DNA of 5,179 nt from JAQGMJ01 sp036271855 (GTDB lineage Bacteria; Pseudomonadota; Gammaproteobacteria; Burkholderiales; JAEUOS01). Both the position numbers and the translations under genes were made by a program. This document shows positions 4,570 to 5,179 of this stretch, piece after piece (within the stretch, counting starts at the first letter, position 1; the number at the start of each line of letters is the position of its first letter). The notes below the pieces were generated by a model, which was given only the letters and a program-made list of their open reading frames with translations, was not told the DNA's origin and made no database searches. Location of the stretch: positions 1 to 5,179 of the forward strand of contig DATAZV010000326.1 of the NCBI GenBank assembly GCA_036271855.1, written 5' to 3'.

Positions 4570-5179
4570 TCACGCAGCCGGTGCCACTTCCACCGGCTGC
4601 TCCACCTGCGGAATCGGGTTTTGCACCGGCGCGATCACGCTCGCGCCACGCACCACTTCGTGGATGAACTGCAGCTTGCCGACCGCCGCGTGCGGCAGGA
4701 CGAAGGGGTAGTAGTCGGGCTGGCCCATGGCGCGCGACAGCTCGTTAAGCACGTTGGTGAGGCGCACCCAGGTGTTGAGAAAGGCGAGAAAGGCGTCGGC
4801 GTTTTCGTGCGCCGGCTGCCACAGGTCCTGGCGCTCGAAGGGCACCGTCTGCATGTCGACGCCATCGGCATTGATGGCGAAGGAAAGCGCGGTGTCCACC
4901 GTGTCGCACATGTGCAGGTAGTGGGCCCAAGTCTCGGCCCAGTCCTCGTGAGGGTGGGCGGCGGCGTAGCCTGAAACATAGTTGAGGGTCCAGTCGGCCG
5001 GCGGGCCTTCCGCGTAGTAGCGATTCAGCGCGGTCTCGTAATCGGCGTTTTCATCGCCGAACAGGCGACGGCATTCGTCCAGCAGCGGGCCATGGAGCAC
5101 CAGGCGCTCCCAGTAGTAGTGGCCGATCTCGTGGCGAAAATGGCCCAGCAGGGTGCGGTAAGGTTCGTGCATGTCGGCG
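4570..5179 (-). CDS. Putative zinc-binding metallopeptidase (5' truncated by window edge)
   Basis: The C-terminal part of a protein of the putative zinc-binding metallopeptidase family (Peptidase_Mx type in Pfam terms) is visible. The zinc-protease signature HEIGHYYW occurs at codons 5119-5133, giving two His zinc ligands and the catalytic Glu. About 57 residues later HEDWAETWAHYLHM supplies acidic candidates for the third ligand. The preceding EPYRTLLGHFRHE and following NELSRAMGQPDYYPFVLPHAAVGKLQFIHEVV are also characteristic of the family. An ATG at 5172 exists, but the frame remains open to the window edge and the N-terminal part of the family, including a probable zinc-ribbon-like region, should lie beyond it, so I read it as partial. 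No signal peptide can be judged. Substrate and role are unknown. It converges with the DUF899 gene, leaving only 4 bp between the two stop codons. The end (PVEVAPAA) is encoded by the inverted repeat at 4574-4600. Confidence 0.85.
   Translation of the reverse strand, partial: ADMHEPYRTLLGHFRHEIGHYYWERLVLHGPLLDECRRLFGDENADYETALNRYYAEGPPADWTLNYVSGYAAAHPHEDWAETWAHYLHMCDTVDTALSFAINADGVDMQTVPFERQDLWQPAHENADAFLAFLNTWVRLTNVLNELSRAMGQPDYYPFVLPHAAVGKLQFIHEVVRGASVIAPVQNPIPQVEQPVEVAPAA
4574..4600. other. Perfect 10-bp inverted repeat at the convergent gene junction
   Basis: GCAGCCGGTG (4574-4583) and CACCGGCTGC (4591-4600) can form a strong stem with a 7-nt loop, starting 9 bp after the DUF899 stop and lying inside the last codons of the opposing peptidase gene. 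Neither strand has a T-tract after it, so it is not a textbook intrinsic terminator. It could protect 3' ends or slow polymerase for Rho-dependent ending. Confidence 0.55.

Overview
The window is GC-rich with dense, closely packed genes. Its protein families (a SoxC/SoxD-type pair, a YcbB-type L,D-transpeptidase, and an ArsR regulator linked to an SRPBCC protein) fit a betaproteobacterium or a close proteobacterial relative. That is inference from gene content and base composition; there is no rRNA or other taxonomic marker to confirm it. I see no mobile element, CRISPR array, tRNA or rRNA.

Layout. (1) Positions 2-808 (+): the C-terminal part of an exported L,D-transpeptidase that enters from the left edge, followed by a clear intrinsic terminator (826-858). 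(2) Positions 867-2679 (-): a two-gene unit, a Tat-exported SoxC/sulfite-dehydrogenase-type molybdopterin protein followed by a Sec-exported single-heme cytochrome c. The two genes overlap by 14 bp and probably form one periplasmic sulfur-compound dehydrogenase with its electron acceptor. (3) Positions 2680-2832: a 153-bp divergent promoter region. (4) Positions 2833-4565 (+): a three-gene unit of an ArsR-type repressor, an SRPBCC/AHSA1-like protein and a DUF899 thioredoxin-like protein. (5) Positions 4570-5179 (-): the C-terminal part of a zinc-metallopeptidase-like protein, convergent with the DUF899 gene and separated from it by 4 bp.

Most of the window is conventional. The points worth a second look are in the ArsR unit. 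Its promoter has a perfect TTGACA -35 box placed so that the transcript should start at or within a few bases of the ATG (leaderless). The ArsR frame runs 103 bp into the next gene, and a single base (T3198) separates this long overlap from a canonical ATGA stop/start overlap. The DUF899 protein carries an extra Cys-rich tail. The sox-like pair stands without any other sox gene in view and has a one-heme rather than a two-heme cytochrome subunit.
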